From Maribellus sp. CM-23 (GTDB taxonomy: Bacteria > Bacteroidota > Bacteroidia > Bacteroidales > Prolixibacteraceae): a stretch of DNA of 64,000 nucleotides. Location of the stretch: assembly GCF_021354595.1 (NCBI RefSeq), contig NZ_JADWYJ010000006.1:276770-340769 (forward strand), in the 5' to 3' direction. Made by a program: the position numbers and the translations under genes. The first letter of the stretch is position 1. Every line of letters begins with the position of its first letter. The notes under the pieces were generated by a model. The model did no database searches. It had not been told where the DNA came from and saw only the letters and a list, made by a program, of their open reading frames with translations. Below are positions 45,175 through 54,666 of this stretch, one piece after another.

Positions 45175-46659
45175 TTATTTTATTTGAAAGGTATTTAGAG
45201 AATGAGGCCGCAGGGAGACATTTAGAAATTGCTTGCCGAGTTTCACTGTTACCTCCTTGTTTTCGTCGCTAAAGTTTCCGGTAAAAACAACATACTGACC
45301 CTCCGGATTTTTCACCACCATTACCGGTAGTTTATCTTCTTTTCCGTTTTTAAAAGCCACTACTTTGCTGTCCGGTGCGAGGTAGTGCGTATAATGTTTT
45401 ACCGCAAAATACTCGGGCGTATAGGTGGTGGTCTTTGCTTTCGAATCTACACGGATCAGGGCATTCTGTTTCCATCCCCAACCACTCACTCCATCATCTG
45501 CCAGAATAGCGTTCCAGAAAGTATATTCCTCACAACCGTTTCCAAGGTAGTGATTGATCAGGTTAAAGGTATGTTCGGCTGCTCCCCAGTCGAATGCCCC
45601 CCATCCGCATTCGCTCTCGGTTTGAACATATTTATAATTCGGATATTTCTCACGAAGACGAGGAAGAATCTGGCCTCCCTCCCACTGGAAACCGACACCT
45701 TTAAAAGTTTCCGGCATTCGGGGGGCAGACAAAACCTCGTCGATCACTTCGTAATGATTGGTATTGATTGTTCCGAAGTAAAGATCTACTTCAGGGTGTT
45801 GTTCTTTTAAAGCAGGAGCTAAATACTCAGCGTTAAAGCGGATAATTCCTTCCGGTGTCCAGGCGCATCCCGGGTAAGGCGTGTAGCTCCAGGGTTCGTT
45901 CTGAAACATCACCATATTGATGGGAATACCTTCTTTGTCGTACGCCGAAATAAACTTACAGAAGTAATTGGCGTAAGTTTCCAGGTAACGCGGATCCTGG
46001 ATAAAATAATCGTTTACAGCCAATTTCCCCGGAAATAAACCGTCGTATGTTTTTTCGATGTCTTCGAAAAGCAAGTAATCCAGTTTGGGATCCAACTTAT
46101 TATGTTCGGCATTACTCACCACCGAATAATAGTGGTTGATTTTCATCCACGAAGGTGGCGACCAGGGTGAAATCCAGAAAGAGAGATCCGGATTGTAGTG
46201 CTGCGCTGCCTTTATGAATGGAATCAAAGTTGTTTTATCCCGGTCGATATTAAAATATTTAAGCTCAAAATCGCCACTTATCTCATCGCAACTGTACCAG
46301 TCGCGGGCGTAGTCGTTGCCATTCATCGAAAAACGGCCCATCGTAAAACGCAAGTCGCCTTCCGGAGAGAACAAATCGCTTAAAATATTCTCCTGTTCCT
46401 TCCGGGGAAGCATATTCAAAGCATCCCATCCCCGCTCGTTAAAACAGGTGCCCCAGGCTTTAAAAGTTACAATGTTTTCATCTCCTTCAATTTTCAGAAC
46501 AGGATCTATTCGTGCACTTTTCTCTAGTTTTGTTTTGGATTGTTCCCACACTTTTCCTTCTGTGCTTGCGGTCCAATCCACCTGCTGTGCACTTACCGTT
46601 GTAGTAAATACCTTTATAATAAATAGTAGCGAAGCAGTTCTCTTTTTCATTTTAATCAT
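45175..46659 (-). CDS. GH30 glycoside hydrolase
   Basis: 494 residues from the Met at 46657-46659, the first that gives a clean signal peptide (MIKMKKRTASLLFIIKVFTT); the frame is open further upstream. GH30 barrel with SPWSPPSWMKIN near 165, Glu255 in FQNEPWSY as acid/base and Glu348 or Glu350 in QTESECGWG as nucleophile. A C-terminal beta-sandwich completes the fold. GH30 includes beta-1,6-galactanases, beta-1,6-glucanases and glucosylceramidase-like enzymes; the arabinose setting favours a galactan target, by inference. Own terminator downstream, and a terminator upstream. Confidence 0.85.
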   Translation of the reverse strand: MIKMKKRTASLLFIIKVFTTTVSAQQVDWTASTEGKVWEQSKTKLEKSARIDPVLKIEGDENIVTFKAWGTCFNERGWDALNMLPRKEQENILSDLFSPEGDLRFTMGRFSMNGNDYARDWYSCDEISGDFELKYFNIDRDKTTLIPFIKAAQHYNPDLSFWISPWSPPSWMKINHYYSVVSNAEHNKLDPKLDYLLFEDIEKTYDGLFPGKLAVNDYFIQDPRYLETYANYFCKFISAYDKEGIPINMVMFQNEPWSYTPYPGCAWTPEGIIRFNAEYLAPALKEQHPEVDLYFGTINTNHYEVIDEVLSAPRMPETFKGVGFQWEGGQILPRLREKYPNYKYVQTESECGWGAFDWGAAEHTFNLINHYLGNGCEEYTFWNAILADDGVSGWGWKQNALIRVDSKAKTTTYTPEYFAVKHYTHYLAPDSKVVAFKNGKEDKLPVMVVKNPEGQYVVFTGNFSDENKEVTVKLGKQFLNVSLRPHSLNTFQIK

Positions 46660-46743
46660 TTTTTTAATCCAGGGTTCGTTCAGATAAAGCATGAAGTTCC
46701 CTGTACCTATGGTTTTTACCTGGTAAATTGCTGTTATTAGACC

Positions 46744-46777
46744 AAAAAGCGCAAGCAGAAACTGCCTGCGCTTTTTT
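46744..46777 (-). terminator. Terminator of the SusCD-PKD operon
   Basis: AAAAAGCGCAAGCAG (46744-46758) pairs with CTGCCTGCGCTTTTTT (46762-46777) with one internal mismatch. It begins 22 bases after the stop of the second PKD gene on the minus strand. Confidence 0.85.
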
Positions 46778-46799
46778 ATATCAATTAAAAAAAGAAAGT

Positions 46800-47849
46800 T
46801 TATCGCACAAACAAATGGATATTGTCAAATGCTGTCCAACCGTTGTTTAGCCAACCAGCATTACCGGTTGCATTTGCTTTGAGTTCAATTCCCAAACGCG
46901 CGCCAACCGATTCTTCAGTAGCGGGTGCCATCAGTTCCAAACCATTACCCAGTGTGGCAAACGTTTTTGTAGCAAGTACATTTCTGGCTCCATCGCCTGA
47001 GTTGTAATACAATGTGACGACAAAATTATCACCACCCGACCAGGCATCCCACACATCCAGTGTTACTCTGAATGTTTCACCGGAAACGATCACATGATCA
47101 GTGAGGTTAAATACGGAAGCTTCTTTGTTCCATAAATACCCCCAAAAGTTTCCGTTACCATCCGGACCATCTATACCAGAATCGTTGGCTTGCTCATCGC
47201 TGTCCCAGCCAGGTATGGGGCCCCAGGTAGGTATTTTAACGGTTCCCGGAAGTTGGAAATCTGCGTTCTCAACAGCAATAATCCCTTCTGCGGCACTGAT
47301 CGTTTTTGTAAACGTGCCGGGTATCGATCCCTCCAGGCCAGTGGCAGTCAGCGAAACAGTGTATTCGCCGGTTTCGGCATAAACGTGTACCGGATTTTCT
47401 TCTGTCGATGTTTCACCATCACCAAAGTCCCAGCTATACGAAACGCCATATGTAGTCGAATTGGTAAATGACACTGTCAGGTATTTTGCCACATAAGTAA
47501 ACTGTGCTACCGGGCTATCAACCACTGTAACCGACTTGGTAATAACTGCCGGAGAAGAGCCACTTTCTCCTAATACCGTTAAAACCACCGGGTAAGTTCC
47601 GCCAGCTTCGTATGTGTGTACGGGACGCAATGAAGTGGAGGTTTCCCCATCTCCAAAGTCCCATGTTACAGCAATAGCATCGGCTCCTGAGGCGGCAAAA
47701 GTAACCGCCAGGGTATTGTCTGAATTTACCGAAAAAGTAAAGTCTCCGGTAGGGTCAAGCGGGTCTTCAGTACAGGCTACAAAGAATGAGAGAAGCAATG
47801 TGGCCGCTAATAACCTCCAATTGTATACTTTAAAATGTTTCATTTTCAT
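46800..47849 (-). CDS. Double-PKD surface lipoprotein with unrecognised C-terminal domain
   Basis: 349 residues; lipoprotein signal ends LLSFFVAC. Two PKD domains (about 35-110 and 115-185) each carry WDFGDGETST. The remaining 155 residues (190-349) form a beta-rich domain that I do not recognise. It is closely similar to the C-terminal domain of the upstream neighbour, sharing NDSGIDGPD/TDSGIDGPD, ATKTFATLGNGLEL and APATE.SVGARLG. By position (SusC, SusD, PKD, PKD) it replaces SusE/SusF and is probably a surface glycan-binding protein, with the C-terminal domain as the likely binding module. Confidence 0.8.
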   Translation of the reverse strand: MKMKHFKVYNWRLLAATLLLSFFVACTEDPLDPTGDFTFSVNSDNTLAVTFAASGADAIAVTWDFGDGETSTSLRPVHTYEAGGTYPVVLTVLGESGSSPAVITKSVTVVDSPVAQFTYVAKYLTVSFTNSTTYGVSYSWDFGDGETSTEENPVHVYAETGEYTVSLTATGLEGSIPGTFTKTISAAEGIIAVENADFQLPGTVKIPTWGPIPGWDSDEQANDSGIDGPDGNGNFWGYLWNKEASVFNLTDHVIVSGETFRVTLDVWDAWSGGDNFVVTLYYNSGDGARNVLATKTFATLGNGLELMAPATEESVGARLGIELKANATGNAGWLNNGWTAFDNIHLFVR

Positions 47850-47867
47850 TCATTTAAAAGATTAAAT

Positions 47868-49271
47868 CTACTTCGCAAATAATTGAACATTATCAAAGCC
47901 TGTCCAACCATTGTTTCCCCAACCTGTGTTTCCAATCGCTTTGGCTTTAAACTCAACTCCCAGGCGGGCACCAACCGAACCTTCGGTAGCAGGAGCTATC
48001 AACTCCAGCCCATTACCAAGTGTGGCAAAAGTTTTGGTAGCAATTATATTTCTGGCTCCATTGCCTGTATCGTAATACAGTGTAGCAACAAAATTATCAC
48101 CTCCAAAATAAGCATCCCACGCATCAAAGGTGAGTTTAAATTGTTCTCCGTCCAGAATTATATGATCAGTAAGTTGATATACCGAACCTTCCTGATTCCA
48201 ACAATACCCCCAATAATTTCCGTTACTGTCCGGACCATCTATACCAGAGTCGGTCGTTTCCGAGTCACAAGTCCAGCCAGGTGCCAAATCCCAGGTCGTA
48301 ATCTTTCCGGTTCCCGGAAGCTGAAAATCACCGTTTTCAATAGCTACCGGCACATACCCAACATTTACATCATGTGACACAACAACCGGAATTGTTCCTT
48401 CGGCTCCCAGGGCCGTTAAGGTAATGGTATAGTCCCCACCCTGGGCATAGGTATGCGTTGGATTCTCTTCAGTTGAAGTTTCACCGTCACCAAAATTCCA
48501 CATAAAAGATTCCACATATTTTGAAGTGGCTGTGAATGTAACATCCCTGCCGTTTACAACTGATGTAAAATCGGCGGTTGGATTTTTGGGTCCATTCGGA
48601 TCGCCTTGCAATTCCTGCACCTGGGTATAATAAAACTCGTTCGATCTGTCGGAACGAACGCCGACACGTGCAAAATAGTAGGTTTCACTATCCAGACTTT
48701 GGGGTAAAGTTGCAATCAGCGTAACCTTTTGTCCTGAGATTATGGTTGTGTTATCAGCTTTTAATGCAAAATCTTTTTGATTTTCATCTACAAGGATATT
48801 TTTGCTGAGATACAACTTTACATCTTTCAGTGCCGTGGAAGGATCTACCTGGTTGACCACGAACTCAGCAACAACAGCATTTCCTTTTACCTCGAAAGTT
48901 TCATCATTGATCGTAAAAAACGGTTTTACTTCAATATCTTTTTGGGTATCTCCCTTAACATTGATCACGATTGTGTCGGCCGCTTGAGTTTCCCAGGGAG
49001 CACCGGCCAGACGAACCAGCTTATACTCGCCATTAAACAAACGTGCCGTGTAAGTACCGTCTTGAGCAATGTGTACTGCAATTTTTTCATTTAGTGCATA
49101 ACCATCCTGCCACAGTTCAAACTGAGTTCCGTTTGTTCGAACACCAACAGGTTTCCCGTTGTACGTCACGGTACCGCTAAGCATAGCAGCGGGCGCATCG
49201 TAGTTATCAATTTCGCAGCTCGTAAAAACGATACTTATGACAGCTGCAAACAGTATTATTATTTTTTTCAT
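47868..49271 (-). CDS. DUF3823/PKD surface lipoprotein with same C-terminal domain
   Basis: 467 residues; lipoprotein signal ends SIVFTSC. About 28-225 is a DUF3823-like pair of beta domains (MLSGTVTYNGKPVGVRTNG), often found directly after SusD. About 230-300 is one PKD domain (WNFGDGETSTEENPTHTY). About 305-467 is the same unrecognised domain as in the next gene (IENGDFQLPG, TDSGIDGPDSNGNYWGY, FATLGNGLEL). The two genes likely arose by duplication and N-terminal exchange. Expected to bind glycan at the surface alongside SusD. It lies 39 bases after the SusD stop. Confidence 0.82.
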   Translation of the reverse strand: MKKIIILFAAVISIVFTSCEIDNYDAPAAMLSGTVTYNGKPVGVRTNGTQFELWQDGYALNEKIAVHIAQDGTYTARLFNGEYKLVRLAGAPWETQAADTIVINVKGDTQKDIEVKPFFTINDETFEVKGNAVVAEFVVNQVDPSTALKDVKLYLSKNILVDENQKDFALKADNTTIISGQKVTLIATLPQSLDSETYYFARVGVRSDRSNEFYYTQVQELQGDPNGPKNPTADFTSVVNGRDVTFTATSKYVESFMWNFGDGETSTEENPTHTYAQGGDYTITLTALGAEGTIPVVVSHDVNVGYVPVAIENGDFQLPGTGKITTWDLAPGWTCDSETTDSGIDGPDSNGNYWGYCWNQEGSVYQLTDHIILDGEQFKLTFDAWDAYFGGDNFVATLYYDTGNGARNIIATKTFATLGNGLELIAPATEGSVGARLGVEFKAKAIGNTGWGNNGWTGFDNVQLFAK

Positions 49272-49310
49272 TTGTTGACTTTTTTAATGTTCAGAAACAA
49301 TCGTTTTATT

Positions 49311-51128
49311 CTAATGAAACGGATTCTTAACCAGTTTTGGGTTATTGTTCAATGCTCCTTGGTCGATCGAAGAATAGTAATTGGCCATTCTGAAGAAGCG
49401 GGCTTGACGAAAACGTATGGGCTGAATCCTTTCAAAGATGTATTTCCCATTGTCCGGATGTCCTTCCCTTAAAATTTGATAAGGATACAATCCTTGTACA
49501 ATGGCCTCCGGATTGCCTTGTTCTCCGTTCCATACCTCGTCTGCAATTCTCCAGCGCTTCATGTCGAAATAACGGTGATCTTCAAAAGCCAGTTCTACAC
49601 GGCGTTCGTTCCGGATAATATCGTTGGTAAGCGTTGCCACGCTGTTTGCCGGGAATCCTCCGTGTTTTTGTCTTAATTCGTTGATGTAACCCACAGCATT
49701 TGCATTTCCTAACTCAAAAGCTGCTTCTGCCGCATTCAGGTATATTTCACCTAAACGGAACCAGGGCCACCAGTTTTCACCAAGTGTTGGGCGAATACCG
49801 GCATCCGGATCTTCAGATACAAGTTTCCGCAGATAGAAACCAGTATTACTTACAAACATAGCATCATTCAAAGGTCCGTCAAAACCAGTCAACTTGCTTC
49901 CATTAGCCTGTGTACTTCCCAGCCCTCCTGTTTTGAAGTCGTATCCCGAGCCGTTCCACTCCGCTACACCAGCTTGTATGTCAACATCTTTTGAACGAAA
50001 CTGGCTGCCGGCATAAATAACCGTTGCACCAAAACGTTTGTCTTTATTGGCAAAAATGCTATTGATATTGCTGTATACGATGTAGTTACCGTTTGCGTCT
50101 TTGTCTTTTAATTTTCCATTGCTTCCGTCGAGGTAATTAAAACTTTCAACTAAACCCAGCGAAGGAGACACCATGGAAGAACCTTCAATATCGGTACGAA
50201 GACTCCGTACGACATTATCATAAGTGAAAAAATTCAGTTTCTCGGCATCTCTTGAATAGTCTTTAGCGAAGATGATTTCGGAAGAAGATTTATCTGTAAA
50301 CAATTTGTAGAAATCGTCATCGAGACTGTACCTGGAGCTTTCAATAATCTCAGATGAAGCATCTAAGGACTTTTGATAATATTCATTCGCTCTGCCTGCG
50401 GGCATACCGACTTCACCTTTGGTTAACGTAATGGGAGACCCCATTAAATTATTATACTTCGCCAAAGAACCGGCATAAAGCATAGAACGACTCTGCAGTG
50501 CCAACGCAATGTATTTGTTTCCCCGGGTATTACTGTTTTCAGTATTTGGAAAATTGTTTTTTATTTCCTGAATTTCATCGTAGATAAAATCGTAAACTTC
50601 TTCCTCTCTAGCCCGCGGAACCTGTAACGAATCAACGTTACCGCCACCCGAGTAAATCAACTGCTGGGTAATGATCGGCACACCGCCCATGCGTTTTACC
50701 AGGTTGAAATAAACCAAAGCTCTTATCAGTCTTAATTCTGCATTATACTGCAGGATTTCTTCTTCTGAAAGCGTGGAATACTTCTCCAGGTTTTCAATTG
50801 CCAAATTAATATCGCGGATAAAACCATAATCCCAATATCTTCCGTAATCGTCACCATAGGTGAAATCATTCAGCCAATTGGCGTCGTTGTGTCCCGACCA
50901 CATGGCATCATCTATCTGACAGTCAGCCTGCGTATTGAATACATCGCCGGGTATCCTGTCGTAATAGTTCGACAACAAACTCAGGATTAAGCCAGGATCA
51001 CTCCACAGCTGATCGTCGTTGATGCGGTTTTTCGGTTGTCTTTCCAACCAGGCATCATTATCGCAACTCACCAGCATTGCAAGGGTTGCCGAAACAACCA
51101 TTAGTAATAATATTTTAGTTTTCATCAT
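49311..51128 (-). CDS. SusD/RagB-type lipoprotein (arabinose PUL)
   Basis: 605 residues; lipoprotein signal ends LAMLVSC. LERQPKNRINDDQLWSDPG after the signal, ELRLIRALVYFNLVKRMGG near 140 and the C-terminal RRVELAFEDHRYFDMKRWR and FERIQPIRFRQARF place it in the RagB/SusD family. It captures the glycan and caps the neighbouring SusC. The size is normal for binding of a polysaccharide-derived ligand and is larger than the island copy (455). It lies 13 bases after the SusC stop. Confidence 0.94.
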   Translation of the reverse strand: MMKTKILLLMVVSATLAMLVSCDNDAWLERQPKNRINDDQLWSDPGLILSLLSNYYDRIPGDVFNTQADCQIDDAMWSGHNDANWLNDFTYGDDYGRYWDYGFIRDINLAIENLEKYSTLSEEEILQYNAELRLIRALVYFNLVKRMGGVPIITQQLIYSGGGNVDSLQVPRAREEEVYDFIYDEIQEIKNNFPNTENSNTRGNKYIALALQSRSMLYAGSLAKYNNLMGSPITLTKGEVGMPAGRANEYYQKSLDASSEIIESSRYSLDDDFYKLFTDKSSSEIIFAKDYSRDAEKLNFFTYDNVVRSLRTDIEGSSMVSPSLGLVESFNYLDGSNGKLKDKDANGNYIVYSNINSIFANKDKRFGATVIYAGSQFRSKDVDIQAGVAEWNGSGYDFKTGGLGSTQANGSKLTGFDGPLNDAMFVSNTGFYLRKLVSEDPDAGIRPTLGENWWPWFRLGEIYLNAAEAAFELGNANAVGYINELRQKHGGFPANSVATLTNDIIRNERRVELAFEDHRYFDMKRWRIADEVWNGEQGNPEAIVQGLYPYQILREGHPDNGKYIFERIQPIRFRQARFFRMANYYSSIDQGALNNNPKLVKNPFH

Positions 51129-51141
51129 TGTTATCTGAAGT

Positions 51142-54100
51142 TTAGAAAGTTAAATTGAAACCAACCATTATTGTCCGTTGCTGCGGATATACCACGGCGG
51201 CATTCGCCTGAATTTCCGGGTCTATCCCGAATTTCCGAACATTGTCGATGGAAAATAAATTCGATCCGCTGACGTAAACGCGGGCGTTAGAGATTCCGCT
51301 CTTTCCAAGCAGTGATTTAGGTAAATTATAGCCGAATTCAGCATTTTTCAGTCTCAGAAAACGAACGTCGTGTAACCAAAAATCAGAATTTCTGCCGTTG
51401 TTCATACTTGTGTTGTTCCGTATTGCCGGATATCTGCCCGGGATCCACTCGCTATCCGGATCGTAAGGATCGGCGCGGTGCCATCTGTCAGTAAGCAGGT
51501 AAGCCGGTGTGTTTCCTCCCGCATGGAAAGGATTTCTCAATTCATAATTCTGAAACCACGACTGCATTCCGGCTCCGGCAAAGTCCAGGTTTAAATCAAA
51601 GTTTTTCCACTGCAATCCAATGTTACCTCCAAAGCTTAACATCGGAGCCCATCCGTCGGGATATCCAATCGGGCCTTCGTCCAACCAGTTGATAACCCCG
51701 TCATTATTCACATCTTTATAAATAATATCGCCCGGAAGTTGTGTCCTGTTGTTTTGTCCGTCGTTGTCAATCGGGTAATTTCTGATCTCGTCAACCGACT
51801 GGAATTGGCCGATGGCCTCGTATCCCCACCAAATGCCTCCCCAACGATCTTCGCTCGAGTAGCGCCATTCGTTGTAAGAGTTTCCAAACCGGGGCTTGTA
51901 CGTCTCCACATACCTGAATCTTGAGTAGGTTATATTCGCACTCAGGTTGTATCTTAAATCACCCACCTGGCTCTTATAAGTTATCATCCCCTCGGCTCCG
52001 CGGTACTCGTTTTTATTCAGGTTTTCGTTGGGTAAGCTATAGCCAACTTCGTTGGGAATAAGAACATCGTAGCGACCAGCCGGAATTCCGGAGATTACTT
52101 TTCTGAATACATCAGCGGTTAAGGTAAGCTTGTTTTTCAGGAAGGCAGCATCGATCCCGGCATCGTACATGGTGTGTTTTTCCCACGAAAGATTGGTTAC
52201 CGGAAGCCCTTGTGGCTGCATACCTGTTACATATTCTCCATCCAAAACAGAACCCGGCACAACGGTATTGTTGTCAAAGCGTCCGAAACTGTACCCGGGA
52301 AGATACCCAAATACTCCAACTCCGGCCTCCTGCCCTGTTTGACCTACGGAAACCCTGAATTTAAGATCGTTTACAGTGCCTTTCAATTTCTCGAAGAATC
52401 CTTCATCCGAGATTCTCCATCCGGCCGATACTCCAGGGAAAAATCCCCAACGATGTCCGGGAGCATACAGGTAAGAAGCGTCGTAGCGGCCAAGTACCTG
52501 CAATAAATATTTGTCTTTATAAGAATAGTCGATTCGCCCCAGGTAGCCAGCTCTGGCCTGGTAAGTCCATTCGTCGCCATAGCCGGTTAAAATTGCCAAG
52601 CTATTTAGCGGAATGTAATCGTTTGTTGGAGCGGCTGCAAGCCATGTTAAATCCCTGTTCCAATCACTTCTCTCGTACCCAAATACAGCCGATAAATTAT
52701 GATTTTCAGCAAATGTTTTAGCGTAATTCAGCTGAAACTGGTGATAGTGGGACATCGATTCGATTTTCGTTTGAAATCTCCATCTGGCACTTTGTCCGCC
52801 CGTTCTGTTATAGGTGTCACTCGCTTCGTCGTGAGTAAACAAGTCGTAGGTGTATTGAAATCCGTCGAATAATACATTCGTATAGTTTTGCGAATAGGTG
52901 TACTTTGCCGACAGACCAAAATCAAATTTATATTCAGCAAACAGATTGACGTTTACAGCCTTTGTATAAGTATCCTTGTATCCTGCAATATCACGCGAAA
53001 AAAGAGCCGGGTTTAAGTCAGGCCTGTTGGGGGTGTTGTTAATGTATTCCGGATTATCATGTGCATAAGGCCCCACAGTAGGACGATTGGCAAAAACCGC
53101 TAATAATGAAGAAAAATATCCGTCGCCACCTTGCAAGCCCACATCACGCGTATCTTCCAGTTTTAAAGATGTTTGTGTTCCGAGCGTAAGGCCTTTTAAA
53201 ATATTGCTCGACAAGTTAACCTGGAAGTTGGTTCTTTCATAGTCGAAATCTTTCATTAATGCTTCCTGCCCCACCCTGGAGAGCGACATGTAATATTTAG
53301 AGCGTTTGGTTCCGCCATTCACGTTCGCATTCAGGTTGTACTGTGGAACATTTTTTCGCATAACCAGGTCGTAGTAGTCATAGCTTTTATAGCCTAACTG
53401 ATTACCGGCTTCCCATTTTGCAAGTTCTTCTTTTGTATAGATCGTACTGGGATCAATTCCGGCATTTTGTGCAGCTTCTACCTGGCCGTGTATGTACTGA
53501 CCGGCATTGGCTAGTTCGGGGAAGCGGGTCAGGTTTTGCCAACCGTAGTAACCATTGATGTTAACGGTTACTTTATCCGCTTCTTTTCCTTTTTTGGTTG
53601 TAATCAGCACAACACCATTTGCTGCACGTAAACCGTATATTGCTGCTGCTGCATCTTTCAGGATAGAAATACTTTCTATATCCTCCAAGCTCAGGGAGTT
53701 GAATACGTCGTTTCCTGAAATGCGGGATACTCCCAGCCAGTCTCTGCTGGCATCGCCACCGTATGGGATTCCGTCAACCACATACAATGGGTTTCCCATG
53801 TTACGGATTTCAAGGTCGATTCCCCTCCCCGGGCGTGCATCTTTGGCCCTGGTTGACAAACCTGCCATTTTACCACTAAGAGCACCTGCTGTTGTTGTAG
53901 AAGACGATCTTGTCAACTCTTCAGCATTAACGCTACTTACAGCGGTTGTTACTTTCCTCTTTGATTTTGTACCATAACCAATGGCAACCACCTCTTCGAG
54001 GCCTATATTTTCCTGAACCAGGGTCACATTAACGGTAACCTGATTACCAACCGTAATCTCTTGTGCTTTCATCCCAATAAATGAAAACTGCAGAATATCG

Positions 54101-54357
54101 CTGCCAGAAACGTTTGACAACATATATTTTCCATCGGTATCAGTAATTGTTCCGTTAGTGGTTCCCTTCACCATTACTGTTACTCCGGGAAGTGGCTCAG
54201 CCGACTCATCGGTTACCGTTCCTGAAACCGATTTTTGCTGTCCTGATGCAGTTAGTCCTATAAGGGAAAATAAAGCCAGGAAAACAGTTAGCTTTATAAC
54301 CTTAAACATTCTTCGAACACATGGACTTAGTCCATGAACACATCGATTTTTTTTCAT
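51142..54357 (-). CDS. SusC/RagA TonB-dependent transporter (arabinose PUL)
   Basis: 1071 residues from the ATG at 54355-54357; the frame is open 30 bases further, but MKKNRCVHGL is the usual SusC beginning. After the signal peptide comes a carboxypeptidase-regulatory-like domain (about 40-115, VSGTVTDESAEPLPGVTVM), a plug (AIGYGTKSKRKVTTAVSSVN, DAAAAIYGLRAANGVVLIT) and a barrel ending in Phe (FNLTF). Unlike the island copy it has no STN domain, which fits control by the HTCS instead of a sigma/FecR pair. It imports oligosaccharides across the outer membrane. Confidence 0.95.
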   Translation of the reverse strand: MKKNRCVHGLSPCVRRMFKVIKLTVFLALFSLIGLTASGQQKSVSGTVTDESAEPLPGVTVMVKGTTNGTITDTDGKYMLSNVSGSDILQFSFIGMKAQEITVGNQVTVNVTLVQENIGLEEVVAIGYGTKSKRKVTTAVSSVNAEELTRSSSTTTAGALSGKMAGLSTRAKDARPGRGIDLEIRNMGNPLYVVDGIPYGGDASRDWLGVSRISGNDVFNSLSLEDIESISILKDAAAAIYGLRAANGVVLITTKKGKEADKVTVNINGYYGWQNLTRFPELANAGQYIHGQVEAAQNAGIDPSTIYTKEELAKWEAGNQLGYKSYDYYDLVMRKNVPQYNLNANVNGGTKRSKYYMSLSRVGQEALMKDFDYERTNFQVNLSSNILKGLTLGTQTSLKLEDTRDVGLQGGDGYFSSLLAVFANRPTVGPYAHDNPEYINNTPNRPDLNPALFSRDIAGYKDTYTKAVNVNLFAEYKFDFGLSAKYTYSQNYTNVLFDGFQYTYDLFTHDEASDTYNRTGGQSARWRFQTKIESMSHYHQFQLNYAKTFAENHNLSAVFGYERSDWNRDLTWLAAAPTNDYIPLNSLAILTGYGDEWTYQARAGYLGRIDYSYKDKYLLQVLGRYDASYLYAPGHRWGFFPGVSAGWRISDEGFFEKLKGTVNDLKFRVSVGQTGQEAGVGVFGYLPGYSFGRFDNNTVVPGSVLDGEYVTGMQPQGLPVTNLSWEKHTMYDAGIDAAFLKNKLTLTADVFRKVISGIPAGRYDVLIPNEVGYSLPNENLNKNEYRGAEGMITYKSQVGDLRYNLSANITYSRFRYVETYKPRFGNSYNEWRYSSEDRWGGIWWGYEAIGQFQSVDEIRNYPIDNDGQNNRTQLPGDIIYKDVNNDGVINWLDEGPIGYPDGWAPMLSFGGNIGLQWKNFDLNLDFAGAGMQSWFQNYELRNPFHAGGNTPAYLLTDRWHRADPYDPDSEWIPGRYPAIRNNTSMNNGRNSDFWLHDVRFLRLKNAEFGYNLPKSLLGKSGISNARVYVSGSNLFSIDNVRKFGIDPEIQANAAVVYPQQRTIMVGFNLTF
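54320..54336. repeat. Perfect 8-base inverted repeat inside the 5' end of susC
   Basis: CATGGACT (54320-54327), one base, AGTCCATG (54329-54336). It falls within codons 8-13 of the SusC gene (CVHGLSP) and could form a hairpin near the ribosome entry site. Confidence 0.5.
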
Positions 54358-54666
54358 AATTTTGAATAGTTTTATAAGTGATTCCAATTATTTATTTGAC
54401 GAATTAAAAGAAGTGGGAAAGTCGAGTTCTTGCTTCTTTTTTTTGCCGGTATCCGGCATGAAGATCATTCATAGGCATCATAATTTAGTTTGAATAGTTT
54501 TATTGTTTTAGCCAAATCTCATTTTGGACATTACGAAAATAGATGCAGAGAAACAATTCGTGAATCTGAAATCCGTCAAGAAAGGTCTCAAATTCGTAAT
54601 CGCTGTATTTATGCTGCTTTTCATTCGTTTGTATTTTTATTTTCTATTGCAAGCCTGTTTTGGGGG
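54358..54666 (-). promoter_or_regulatory. Leader of the SusCD operon
   Basis: 309 bases between the GH2-like fragment and susC. It should hold the operon promoter and HTCS-binding site. TGCCGG-TAT-CCGGCA (54444-54458) is a short perfect hairpin followed on the minus strand by an A-run, so it is not a terminator. No clear -33/-7 pair was found. Confidence 0.35.

Noticed and set aside
54444..54458. GC-rich hairpin TGCCGG-TAT-CCGGCA as a terminator
   Set aside because: On the minus strand, where the genes lie, it is followed by A residues, and on the plus strand the T-run comes before it. The orientation is wrong for a terminator.
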